Assembly: GCF_008831155.1 (NCBI RefSeq)
Contig: NZ_WBKB01000001.1
Location: 1 to 64,000 of the forward strand
Length of the DNA: 64,000 nucleotides
DNA from: Gulosibacter chungangensis
GTDB taxonomy: Bacteria; Actinomycetota; Actinomycetes; Actinomycetales; Microbacteriaceae
Reading direction: 5' to 3'
Shown here: one piece after another, positions 39,725 to 48,729 of the stretch
How the letters are laid out: each line of letters begins with the position of its first letter
Position numbering within the stretch: the stretch's first letter is position 1
Position numbers and translations under genes: made by a program
Notes under the pieces: generated by a model
The model's database searches: none
What the model was told of the DNA's origin: nothing
Seen by the model: the letters and a program-made list of their open reading frames with translations, nothing else

Positions 39725-41881
39725 ATGACCATTTTGACCGGTGACACGTGTGTAACGACGAGCACATCTGCAAGCGCCGACGCGACTTCGCAGCCGCCGA
39801 GCGATTCTTTCTTCGTGCGTCATAGCGATGGTCGCGTGATGAACGCCGCCGAGTTTCTCGATCTACCCGCTTCCGGTTCGCCCATCCCGAGCACGGCAGC
39901 GCCGAAACCGCAACCGCGAGCCCGTCGCACCCGCTACACTCGCGCCATCGAGAACCTCCGCGCCACGTATCATGCCCAACAGGAGTCCGAGCAGAAGGCT
40001 AAGAAAGCAGCACGCAAAGCCGCTAAGAAGGCTAAAAAACAAGCTAAGCAAGTCAATAAGCAACCATTCACGCAACACTCGGAGGCCGTGGATTCGCACT
40101 GCACTGAGGCAGGCACCAACCTAACCGAGCCTGCATCAGCGCCGCAGCCCTCGAATTCCAGTGCAGCCGCAACCGGGTCACCCTTGTCAAGTGCCACCGA
40201 TGCCCGTGGGATCCCCTGGGGTGGTCCGAAGCGTACAGCCCCGAGCGGTGGTGCCAGGTCCGAGACAACGACTACAGCTGGACCAACTGGCCGCGGTGGC
40301 GAGAGTGGGCCGCCGCAACGCCAAGACCAGCGCTCGCGGCGGCGAGGTCGACCACGCGCGAATACTGGGTCCATGTCCCCGGCAGATTCCATTCGGCATG
40401 ATGAAGTTGTCACCTCGCTTGACGCGTTCTCGACCGCGTTCCGAGCCCGCGCCGCCGCGGACGCTGCCCAACTACGGGCCCTCGCTGTGGCATACGAGAT
40501 CGGCCTCGAACGGGCAATCGCCGAACTCGCGCCAAACCCGGACAAGCGCAAGTCCGTGCTGTTTGATGACGAGGACCAACAACGCGTGCTCTCTTGGCAT
40601 CTGAATTCCATCGTGGGAGAGTTCGCGATCGCCACTAACGACACCGACCAATCCCTCCGTAACCGAGCTGGTGACGCCAACCTCCTCGTGACTGCGTTTC
40701 CGAGCTGGCTCGATGCGCTTGAGGCCGGGCGCATCGACCTGCGCCACGTGCAAGCTGTCCTCAAATCCGGGCGGCAGCTGCCAGACCAGCACCAAGCCGA
40801 GTACGGTGCGGTGGTGCTCGAGTTTGCGGCGACCCACACGCCACGCGAAACCATGATCTTCGCGGAAGAAGCCGCCGCCACGATCGCTGCGACGGCGTTC
40901 GAAGAGGCCCATGCTCAGGCACGCACCAACCGCGGCGTCACGGTACGCCATGACGGGCTTGGGATGGCCACTCTCACCGCCTATATCCCCAGCGAGCAGG
41001 CGACTCCCGCGGTGGAACTGCTCGAACTCGGTGCACGGGAACTACAGGCGCTTGACTCGAAAGCCGCTGCCGAGCATGCCGCGGCCGTCGAGCATGCCCG
41101 CAAGCACGGGCTTCCCGAGCCCGCACCGTTCCTCCCAGACACTCGGAGTATCGGACAAATCCGCGCCGATCTGTTCATGGAAACACTGTTGTGCGCGGCA
41201 CCGGGAGAATCGCGAGTCAAGACCACGCTAAACATCACGATCCCAGCGCTGACCCTGCTGAACAACACCCGCGCCACCGCGCCGCAGACGACTCCCGATA
41301 CACACAGCAACGACAACGTCGCCGAAACTACTGCTGACTCGGGAGCTGCCGCAACCACCGGAGCAGCTGGAGCCTTCGACACTTCCAACACCGGTGTTGA
41401 AGTGGACGGTTGGCGAGCGGAGGGATTCAGCCCCGCGCTGCTCAACGGAATCCATCCGATCAGCATCGCCCAGGCTTGCCAGCTTGCCGCCAATGCCCCG
41501 TTCCTGCAACGAATTCTCACTGATCCAATCACCGGGCAAGTCATCGCCGTTGACAAATACGAGATGACCCTCGATATGCGAAGGTTCATCCAAGCTCGGG
41601 ACCGAACCTGCAGATTCCCGGGCTGTATTCGGCCCGCGGAACGCTGCGACGCAGACCATACACACCCGTACAGTGAAGATGGGCCAACCGATATCGAAAA
41701 CCTCGCGCATTTATGTCGCGGGCATCACGTGCAAAAACATCACAAACCCTGGACCGTCACCAACCTCGGCGGCGGGGTCCTGGAATGGCGCTCCCCGCTC
41801 GGTCAAGTCACGACGACAAGGCCGCGCCCATATGGTCCGGTATTCGTGCCGACCGGGCAATACGGGCCGCCGCCGTTCTAG
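39725..41881 (+). CDS. DUF222 (13E12-type) HNH endonuclease
   Basis: A 718-residue protein from the ATG at 39725, chosen because GGAGGT lies 10 nt upstream; an in-frame ATG at 39680 lacks one. Residues about 85-110 form a Lys/Ala-rich coiled stretch, a Gly/Ser/Thr-rich linker follows, the DUF222 domain covers about 230-460, and the C-terminus carries an HNH nuclease (CRFPGCIRPAERCDADHTHP, then HLCRGHHVQKH). Such genes correspond to the 13E12 repeat family of mycobacteria and occur in many scattered copies in actinobacteria. Their role is not known; DNA cleavage by the HNH domain is expected. It lies inside a neighbourhood otherwise devoted to cell-wall genes. Confidence 0.92.
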   Translation: MTILTGDTCVTTSTSASADATSQPPSDSFFVRHSDGRVMNAAEFLDLPASGSPIPSTAAPKPQPRARRTRYTRAIENLRATYHAQQESEQKAKKAARKAAKKAKKQAKQVNKQPFTQHSEAVDSHCTEAGTNLTEPASAPQPSNSSAAATGSPLSSATDARGIPWGGPKRTAPSGGARSETTTTAGPTGRGGESGPPQRQDQRSRRRGRPRANTGSMSPADSIRHDEVVTSLDAFSTAFRARAAADAAQLRALAVAYEIGLERAIAELAPNPDKRKSVLFDDEDQQRVLSWHLNSIVGEFAIATNDTDQSLRNRAGDANLLVTAFPSWLDALEAGRIDLRHVQAVLKSGRQLPDQHQAEYGAVVLEFAATHTPRETMIFAEEAAATIAATAFEEAHAQARTNRGVTVRHDGLGMATLTAYIPSEQATPAVELLELGARELQALDSKAAAEHAAAVEHARKHGLPEPAPFLPDTRSIGQIRADLFMETLLCAAPGESRVKTTLNITIPALTLLNNTRATAPQTTPDTHSNDNVAETTADSGAAATTGAAGAFDTSNTGVEVDGWRAEGFSPALLNGIHPISIAQACQLAANAPFLQRILTDPITGQVIAVDKYEMTLDMRRFIQARDRTCRFPGCIRPAERCDADHTHPYSEDGPTDIENLAHLCRGHHVQKHHKPWTVTNLGGGVLEWRSPLGQVTTTRPRPYGPVFVPTGQYGPPPF

Positions 41882-42013
41882 CGATCCTCCGTATACCGAC
41901 ACGACGACCAGCACGGGCACCAGCACCAGCACCAGCACTTTGACCACTAGCTGCTGTCAACCAGCCACGCGCTCGGCCTATCTCACGGCCCACTCCACGG
42001 CCGACTCAACGAC

Positions 42014-43702
42014 CTACTTCACGATGCGAATGGGCTCAGCATCCGCATTGCCGGGGCGAACCGGGGCGCTCGCAAGCTCCCCGGCAGCCGCGTAATGCAG
42101 TGCCGCTGTCAGCCCTTCCGCGCTCCCGAGAGACACCGTGCTGCCCCCAGACACATCGGCCTGATAGGTCGAAAGAGGCTCGATAGACACCGTCGCACCA
42201 TTCACCTCGACCTCACGCGCATCTGCAGTCGGGTTGAACACCGACAGCCGAGGCGAAGGGCCTTCCGGGACCGGCACAAGCTCATCGCCAACCAGCGAAG
42301 AAGACGAAGGAATCCAAGCAAACTCATTACCGTCCAACGGCGACACCCGCCCCGTCATCAGCACCGGCTGATCCGCATCGAGCGTGATCGTGTACTCCCC
42401 CTCCGGCACCTCAGCGAAGGGCAACTCAACCACCCGATACGAAGCAAGCTCGAGATCCTCGCTGTACACCGCCTCACCGTTCAGGTCATAGGCAGTAAGC
42501 GTCCCCGTCACGATTTCATCGTTCGGGTTAAGGATGCGCAGGGTCGTACCGATTTCGGCAAGAGTCGTGGCATCGGCATCCGGTCGGCCATACACAAAAA
42601 TGCCCGGCAGCGATTGCTGCGTCGAAGGCAGCGCGGTGGCCCCCACGAGGTCCGAACCCTTCGGCGTCAAGGTATCCGTAATCGTCTCGTGCAGGAACGC
42701 CGAAACCGGGGCACCAGTCGAGGTTACTTTCACCGCAAATGCGGTCGCATTCGGCGCGATACCCGCCAAGCTCATCACTTCGCGACTACCGGGTTCAATG
42801 ACAACCTCCGGCAGGCCGGGGACCACTACCCCATCAATGCCGTACACCTCAAAATTGACTCGTGCCTCAGACTGCCCAGGGTTGATCACATCCAGCGCGA
42901 GCGTGTGCCCGAGCGTGGTCGCACCGGCCGCAAGCCACTGCGTGGCCGCCGGCTGCGTGCACGTCGTCACAGAAAGCCCCATGGTGTCGCTCGTGGCAAC
43001 TGCTAGCGACTGCGAAGCACTCAGCATCGTCGACTCGCCATCAACCTCACCCGGCACCTCGACGTTCACCGGATCGGTGTCATTCTCGCCGAGTTCGACG
43101 GTCGAATAGTCATCGATAGAGGATGCAATGGTCACCTCGGCGCTACCCACCGGCAGAGCCTGTTCCGCATCGCTGGCAAGCCCGAGCTGCTGCAGCGCTC
43201 CCGGGCACACGCGCTGCTGAACGCCCGGTGCCGGGGCAATTTCCATGGTTTCCGCCTCCGCGTGGTACTCCGGGAACTGCACCCAGCCCAGTGCCCAAGT
43301 GGTCCCCGCCACAACACCCACAGCAGCGAGCGCACCAAGCGTATGCGTAATCGCGCCGACAATATTCCGGCGCCGCGCGACCGCCTTCTGCCCGCGCCGT
43401 GCACGCCGCGCTCGTCGCACCCGCCGGGCCATGGTCGAGCCGCCAGCGGTAGTCACCCTCGCGGCGGATGCGGTGGAAGAAGGCGCCGATTCGTCCACCG
43501 GCAGGTCTTCTGCCGGACTCGCGACATCATCAGCTTCAACATCGGCTGCAGCGTCAGCGTCAGCATCAGCCAGCACCGCGTAAGGATCGTGCTCAGGCGG
43601 GTTCAGCAGCTCTCGGTCAACGCCGGTCACGGTCTCGGCTTTGGGCTGCGTGTGCTCCGTCCCGTCACGCTTTTCGTCGTGGAGGTTCTGTTCTTCAGCC
43701 AC
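42014..43702 (-). CDS. DUF5719 family membrane-anchored extracellular protein
   Basis: A 562-residue protein from the GTG at 43702, with GGGAGG 5 nt upstream. Residues 1 to about 80 are acidic with Asp-Ala repeats, a basic Arg-rich stretch precedes a single membrane helix (about 113-137), and the rest is an outward-facing, beta-rich domain of the DUF5719 type (repeated strands, few Cys). The function is unknown. Its start overlaps the GT2 stop by 8 nt, so the two are translated together, as in other actinobacteria, which suggests that it assists or is modified by that enzyme. Confidence 0.85.
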   Translation of the reverse strand: MAEEQNLHDEKRDGTEHTQPKAETVTGVDRELLNPPEHDPYAVLADADADAAADVEADDVASPAEDLPVDESAPSSTASAARVTTAGGSTMARRVRRARRARRGQKAVARRRNIVGAITHTLGALAAVGVVAGTTWALGWVQFPEYHAEAETMEIAPAPGVQQRVCPGALQQLGLASDAEQALPVGSAEVTIASSIDDYSTVELGENDTDPVNVEVPGEVDGESTMLSASQSLAVATSDTMGLSVTTCTQPAATQWLAAGATTLGHTLALDVINPGQSEARVNFEVYGIDGVVVPGLPEVVIEPGSREVMSLAGIAPNATAFAVKVTSTGAPVSAFLHETITDTLTPKGSDLVGATALPSTQQSLPGIFVYGRPDADATTLAEIGTTLRILNPNDEIVTGTLTAYDLNGEAVYSEDLELASYRVVELPFAEVPEGEYTITLDADQPVLMTGRVSPLDGNEFAWIPSSSSLVGDELVPVPEGPSPRLSVFNPTADAREVEVNGATVSIEPLSTYQADVSGGSTVSLGSAEGLTAALHYAAAGELASAPVRPGNADAEPIRIVK

Positions 43703-46685
43703 GTCGTCCTCCCTGAGGTGCCGCGTCAATGTGGTCTCCAGTCGCTTCGGCGTAAAGGCGGACGGTGTCGTCATTGAGCGGGTCGTAGTCGGTCGCGGGG
43801 CCCTCGTCGAGTCGCTCCCACGGGCGGGCGCCGCGGGCCGCGCGCGTACGTACGCGGGCTTCGAGACCACCGGTAGGCAGTGCGAGCAGCACCACGAAGA
43901 TCAGAATCACGGCCTGCACGATCAACATCAGCCGACCAAGTTCGTTCTGCAGATTTGAAAAGTCCAGTCGCTGCGCGAGCTCCGGGTCGGTGGGCTGTTC
44001 GGCCGCGTTAATGACTTGGAAGAGCATCCCGTAGGTTCCGGTATCGCCTGCGGCCTCTAATGCCTCATTCGTCGACAGTGCCGTGATGAGTCGCTCTTCG
44101 AGTGCCGCTCCACCGGATTCCGAGGGGCTCACGAGCACGTAGGCGATGCCCAACTCATGAAGTTGCGCCGTCGGATTCGTCGCCCCCTGCGAGAGGAAAC
44201 CAACTGAAATTTCCGCGAGTTTCTCCGTCGTGTCGCTCGGCGCGAGACTCGTGGTCGCAAGCGTCGAGAATTCGTTGAGTTTCAAACCGGAACCACGCTC
44301 GAGGTGCACGTGCATCTCGTTTTGCTCAAGTGGGGTGATCACGAGCGTGCCAAGCTGGCTAGCGGCCTGACCCTGCGCATCCACGAGGGCGGGAAGCGTC
44401 CGGCCGTCAGATGCTTCCACCTTTGCGGTACCGGCAAGGAAGCTCGGAGCGATCGGCACGATCAGCAAGACCAGGGCCATTAGCCCAAGAATCACCGCTG
44501 GAACGCGCAGCGGGCCCAAGAACGCCGCACCGGCAATCGCCGCCCCGATGATCCCGAGGTATGCGAGCGACTGCGCCGGCCCAACCCACAGGAAGATTGT
44601 TTCGCCGGCCAGCGTCGTCAGCGCCGTGCCAGCGCCGAGTGCCGCCGTGAGGACCCCCAGTGCCGCAATGCAAATACCAACCGCAGACACCCGCCAGCCA
44701 CGGGTAAACAGACCGTAGACGGCGAAGAGGGCAAGCGGTGCGAGCACCACACCGATCGCCAGCGGCACATCCACGTCGAGGCCGAATCCACCGAGGAACT
44801 GCGGCCATCCACCCAGCGACTGCGAGGGGAACATGAGCGCGGTCTGCCAGCCCGTCGTCGGGTCGTAGGCATACGGCAGCCCCGGGTCGGCAAAGACGGC
44901 GAGCGGTCGGCCGCGGTTCCACTGCGACACCATGAGCGGTAGGAACATCGCGATGGTCGGGATCGGAATAAAAATCTGCCGCACCCAGCCGCGCCCCGCG
45001 ATCAGCACCGAGACAAACCAGATGATTGCGAGCGCCGGCAGCAGCATGGGTGAGGATGCCGTGACCAGCACCGCGAGGAGGGCTGCGGTGGCGGCGGATG
45101 CCCAACTCCGGGATGCGGCGAAGCCGGCGTAGAACATCCACGGCAAGGCTATGTGCACGAGTACCGCGCCGAGGCGACCTTCCGTGAGCGCCGCGAAGAG
45201 CATTGGCGAGGCCATCCACGCGATCGCACCGAGGGCGCGCAGCCAGGGTCGGATCGTGATGCGTGCCATCAGGTACCAAGCTCCCACCGCCGACAGCGGG
45301 ATGGCCGCGAACCACACCAGCACAATCGCCAGGCTCGGATGCCAGAAGGTGAAGGTGCCGAGCAGTGCGAGGATAAAGGCAAAGGGATCGGCGACCCCAA
45401 CGCCACCGCCCGCATCCCGAAGGCCATAGCCGGTATTGGCCCACAGCTCACCGACGGAACCCGACAGCGGCAACAGTGCGCCGCCGGCAATAGTTGCGCT
45501 GCGAATTAGCGGGAAGAGCAACACCAGGGTCGCGAGCACGGCAAAGAGGAAGACCCAACCGCCGCCACCGGTGATGAAGTTGTACCGATCGCGCCCCTGC
45601 TGCATGATTGCGCGATATTCATCCCGACGGTTGGCGCGCATCTTGCGCCACTCGGTGGGCGAGATCAGCAGCTGATCGAGGCTCCCGATTGGATGCTTTG
45701 CGGTGGCCCGGAACTGTCGGCGTGCGGCTCCTAGACGGGTGCGTCCGAAGAAGACCGTCAGCGCGGCACGAAAATCGGGCAGGATGCGCCCGGGTTGTTT
45801 CCGCAGCAGGTGCATGATCCCGCGACCAAATGCAGTGGGGATGAGCATCAGCCAGAGGAAGAAGAATTCGAAGCGGTTGGCCCACACAAGATCCCGATGC
45901 AATACCGCGGTGCGCTCGATGCGGTATCGCGTTAGGGCCCGCGTGTGGCGCCCGATGCGACTGGTACCCACCGCGAGTTCGGCCATGGACTCCACCCGGG
46001 CACCGGGGCTCAGAATCACGCGGCCGTTGCTCAGCCAGGTCCGCACGCAGAAGTCGAGTGCGTCATCCACTGCCGAGAGCCCGAGGTCAAACCCGCCGAG
46101 ACGTTCCCAGGTATCGCGCCGCACGAGCATCCCGGCCGCTGCGACGCCGAGCACATCGGAGAGGTGCTCGAACTGACCCTGGTCAAGAGCGTCCTCGTGC
46201 AGCCGCACTGATTCACCGTTTGGGGCTACCGATTCGCCGTATTCGACTAGCAGGGCCGGGTCATCGGCGCGGACCACCTTTGGTCCGGTGACTTCCAGGG
46301 AGGGGTTGCGCTCGGTGGTGTCGAGAAGTTCTTCTAGGGCATCCGGGTCGGGCACATTGTCGGCGCCGAGGATCCACAACCAGTCGTTCGGGGGCTCACC
46401 GGCACTGCCAAATTCTTGGCTGCGTGTTTTGTCCTCTTCTTCGACCTCACGAAGCTTCGCCACGGCGGCAGCGAGCGCCTCACCGAAGGAGGCACGTTCG
46501 TCCACCTGGATGGCCAGATCCGGTTCGAACTCGGCGATCACCTCGGCGGTGTTGTCGCGAGATTTGATGTCGACCAGCACGGTGCGGTGGGGTCGCCAAG
46601 TCTGCGCCCCCAGCGCGTCAAGGGTGCGTCCGAGTGGTTTCGCCGCATTGTGCGCGACGACGATGGCTGTAACTCTTGGTCGCAT
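43695..46685 (-). CDS. Large membrane glycosyltransferase, family 2
   Basis: A 996-residue protein from the ATG at 46685 (MRPRVTAIVVAHN); longer in-frame starts exist. Residues 1 to about 260 are a GT-A fold domain (VTAIVVAHNAAKPLGRTLDA, WLWILGADNVPDPDALEELL), and the remainder holds a dozen or so membrane helices and an extracytoplasmic C-terminal part. It probably transfers a sugar to a cell-wall polymer or protein. In actinobacteria this gene stands between whiB2 and DUF5719. No clear Shine-Dalgarno. Confidence 0.88.
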   Translation of the reverse strand: MRPRVTAIVVAHNAAKPLGRTLDALGAQTWRPHRTVLVDIKSRDNTAEVIAEFEPDLAIQVDERASFGEALAAAVAKLREVEEEDKTRSQEFGSAGEPPNDWLWILGADNVPDPDALEELLDTTERNPSLEVTGPKVVRADDPALLVEYGESVAPNGESVRLHEDALDQGQFEHLSDVLGVAAAGMLVRRDTWERLGGFDLGLSAVDDALDFCVRTWLSNGRVILSPGARVESMAELAVGTSRIGRHTRALTRYRIERTAVLHRDLVWANRFEFFFLWLMLIPTAFGRGIMHLLRKQPGRILPDFRAALTVFFGRTRLGAARRQFRATAKHPIGSLDQLLISPTEWRKMRANRRDEYRAIMQQGRDRYNFITGGGGWVFLFAVLATLVLLFPLIRSATIAGGALLPLSGSVGELWANTGYGLRDAGGGVGVADPFAFILALLGTFTFWHPSLAIVLVWFAAIPLSAVGAWYLMARITIRPWLRALGAIAWMASPMLFAALTEGRLGAVLVHIALPWMFYAGFAASRSWASAATAALLAVLVTASSPMLLPALAIIWFVSVLIAGRGWVRQIFIPIPTIAMFLPLMVSQWNRGRPLAVFADPGLPYAYDPTTGWQTALMFPSQSLGGWPQFLGGFGLDVDVPLAIGVVLAPLALFAVYGLFTRGWRVSAVGICIAALGVLTAALGAGTALTTLAGETIFLWVGPAQSLAYLGIIGAAIAGAAFLGPLRVPAVILGLMALVLLIVPIAPSFLAGTAKVEASDGRTLPALVDAQGQAASQLGTLVITPLEQNEMHVHLERGSGLKLNEFSTLATTSLAPSDTTEKLAEISVGFLSQGATNPTAQLHELGIAYVLVSPSESGGAALEERLITALSTNEALEAAGDTGTYGMLFQVINAAEQPTDPELAQRLDFSNLQNELGRLMLIVQAVILIFVVLLALPTGGLEARVRTRAARGARPWERLDEGPATDYDPLNDDTVRLYAEATGDHIDAAPQGGRRG

Positions 46686-46803
46686 TATCCGAATGCTAGT
46701 TTCGGCGCGGTCCAGCCTAGGCATTGACCCCGGCAAGCCGCGAAGCTGTGAATACTGCCCAGCTGTGAATGCAGCTCTGAATGCAGCTGGAAACACACGA
46801 AGA

Positions 46804-46830
46804 CCGTAGCCCTGTGGGGTGGGGCTACGG
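46804..46830 (-). terminator. Probable terminator after whiB2
   Basis: A 9-bp stem (46804-46812 and 46822-46830, CCGTAGCCC/GGGCTACGG) with a 9-nt loop lies 20 nt past the whiB2 stop, followed leftward by TCTTCGTGTTT. It is moderately strong and separates whiB2 from the glycosyltransferase gene. Confidence 0.7.
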
Positions 46831-46850
46831 CCTTGGTTTCTCGTGGCGGT

Positions 46851-47162
46851 CTATGCCTGCTTGCGGAGCTTGCGGCGCTCCCGTTCAGACAGGCCACCCC
46901 AAATCCCAAAACGCTCGTCGTTCTCGAGGGCGTATTCGAGGCATTCGCTTCGAACCTCACAAGACTGGCAAATTTGCTTCGCGTCTCGCGTGGAACCGCC
47001 CTTTTCGGGGAAGAATGCTTCCGGGTCGGTCTGCGCACAAAGTGCGTCAGCCTGCCACGCGAGAGGATTGTCGTCGCCGATGTCCTGCCGGACACCGGGG
47101 ACCCCGAGTTGAATCGGATCGACATGCCAGTCACTTGGCACATCGCGAATGAATTGAGTCAC
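46851..47162 (-). CDS. whiB2: WhiB-family iron-sulfur transcription factor (WhiB2/WhmD-like)
   Basis: A 103-residue regulator from the GTG at 47162 (VTQFIRDVPS). The four cluster-ligating Cys residues are in ALCAQTD and QICQSCEVRSECLEYA (CxxC then x5-C), followed by the GIWGGLSERERRKLR motif that contacts the sigma factor. WhiB2/WhmD proteins control septation and cell-wall genes. Its place beside manA, GT2 and manB is the standard one. The upstream 165 nt contain a 6-bp inverted repeat (AACTAC/GTAGTT, about 47200-47230) but no promoter that I would name. Confidence 0.93.
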   Translation of the reverse strand: MTQFIRDVPSDWHVDPIQLGVPGVRQDIGDDNPLAWQADALCAQTDPEAFFPEKGGSTRDAKQICQSCEVRSECLEYALENDERFGIWGGLSERERRKLRKQA

Positions 47163-47327
47163 TAGCACAACCCCCACTGTTTAATCGAATGACTTGCCCA
47201 ACTACGCATACTAATTACACCCGTGTAGTTCGGTCCGCGTCAAGCCGAGGGACGCGGAAGTTTAAACCCGACCTTTAGAGTTTCGGTGGATTGCCAGGCG
47301 CGACTCGCCGAAGAATCTGCCGCAACC

Positions 47328-48608
47328 TTAAAGCGGTAATGGAATTTCCGCACCTACAGCTGCCGCAGCGATCACAAGATCGTCCGCGCAAATCTTGAGC
47401 GACCGCTCGTCGCCCGTAACGTAGACGGCATCCCCCCGCCGCAGTTCGGTCGAGGCTCCAGTACCGCCCCGCAGCGTGGCGCGTTCCCCCAGGCATAGCG
47501 CGATGCCGGGACCGTTTACCGAGATCTCAATCTCTGCCCCAGTCACCCCTACCCCGGTCACACGGTGCAGTCGGAAGTCCGGCGCTTCGCCGCGCAGAAT
47601 GACGTACCCGGGAGCGATCTCTTCTGGCCGCAGCAACGGCGGCGCCATCGGGGTGCAGTCCAGCACCCGAAGGAGCTCTGGCACATCAACGTGTTTTGTC
47701 GTGAGACCGCCGCGAAGCACATTGTCGCTCGCCGCCATAATCTCCAGCCCCACGCCTTCAAGATAGGCATGGATCGTACCGCTGCGGACATACAGCGACT
47801 CGCCGCGACGCAACAGGATGTGGTTTGTCAGTAGGGTGGTGAGCGCACCCGGGTCTTCCGGAAAGGCCTCGCGGATGCGGGACAGATTTGCCCGCTCGAG
47901 TTCGTAACAATCGTCTTCTGCCTGCAGCCACGCATCCATTGCCACCGTGGCAGCAAGTGCCTCGGGCGAACCCTCGAGGACCCAGGCAACCAATTCACCC
48001 AGCTGATGGCTGGTCTCGAGCGTGCAAACGCGGTCGGCAAAAGCCGCAAACTCCGCCCCCACCCGGGCGGAAATATGCGACACGAGCTGTTTGACCTCGG
48101 CGAAGTCTCGGAAGCCTGCGACCGCCGACATCTCGGGGCTCAGCGCCACAATCAACTCGGGCTTGTGGAAGGGGTCTCGGTAGTTTCGGTTTGGCGCGCG
48201 GCGCGGAATTCCGGCGGCTTCTTCCGCAGCAAAGCCTTCCCGAGCTTCCTCGAGGGATGGATGCACTTGCAGCGAAAGCGGGCTCCCCGCCGCTAATACC
48301 TTTAAAAGGAATGGCAGCCGACTTGGGTCGCCGTTGCGAATCCCCTGCGCGTAACGCCCGAGGGCAGTTTCAGGATCGCGCTCGATCCACTCCGCGAGGT
48401 CGCGAGCACCGCCAACCTGCTCAGGATGCACAATGCGTGAAGGCGAACCGTAGTGGCCACCCAACCAGACCTCCGCCTGAATCGGCGCCTCAACTGCCTG
48501 ACCGGATTCGGGTTCGACGAGGACACCATCTTCGCCCAGGTAATAGCTGAGCGCACCGTGCGCGCCCCAGTCATACCGAAGCGGCGTGTTCTCGATTGCG
48601 ACAAACAT
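47328..48608 (-). CDS. manA: Mannose-6-phosphate isomerase, class I
   Basis: A 426-residue zinc enzyme converting fructose 6-phosphate to mannose 6-phosphate. SLQVHPSLEEA gives the Gln/His zinc ligands near residue 115, HKPELIVAL the Glu, and SGTIHAYLEG the last His; NVLRGGLTTKHVDVPELL is also conserved. Together with manB it supplies mannose 1-phosphate. It follows the LAQTG-protein gene in the same direction, separated by a terminator. Confidence 0.95.
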   Translation of the reverse strand: MFVAIENTPLRYDWGAHGALSYYLGEDGVLVEPESGQAVEAPIQAEVWLGGHYGSPSRIVHPEQVGGARDLAEWIERDPETALGRYAQGIRNGDPSRLPFLLKVLAAGSPLSLQVHPSLEEAREGFAAEEAAGIPRRAPNRNYRDPFHKPELIVALSPEMSAVAGFRDFAEVKQLVSHISARVGAEFAAFADRVCTLETSHQLGELVAWVLEGSPEALAATVAMDAWLQAEDDCYELERANLSRIREAFPEDPGALTTLLTNHILLRRGESLYVRSGTIHAYLEGVGLEIMAASDNVLRGGLTTKHVDVPELLRVLDCTPMAPPLLRPEEIAPGYVILRGEAPDFRLHRVTGVGVTGAEIEISVNGPGIALCLGERATLRGGTGASTELRRGDAVYVTGDERSLKICADDLVIAAAAVGAEIPLPL

Positions 48609-48686
48609 TCCTCAGACAGTATCCCCTACGAGTAAACAATTTGCTTCATCAGCAAGTACGACTTTCGACACCCACGCACAGAAAAC

Positions 48687-48710
48687 GGGCCCGAGGAATT
48701 CCCCAGGCCC
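48687..48710 (-). terminator. Probable terminator after the LAQTG protein gene
   Basis: A GGGCC..GGCCC stem with an inner GGGAATTCC portion (48687-48710) lies about 20 nt beyond the stop and is followed leftward by GTTTTC. The stem is imperfect. Confidence 0.6.
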
Positions 48711-48729
48711 ATTCCCGTGTTGCGTGCTG

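Noticed and set aside
41905-41940. CACCAG hexanucleotide run between the HNH gene and DUF5719
   Set aside because: Short, imperfect and non-coding; no evidence for a functional role beyond simple-sequence DNA.
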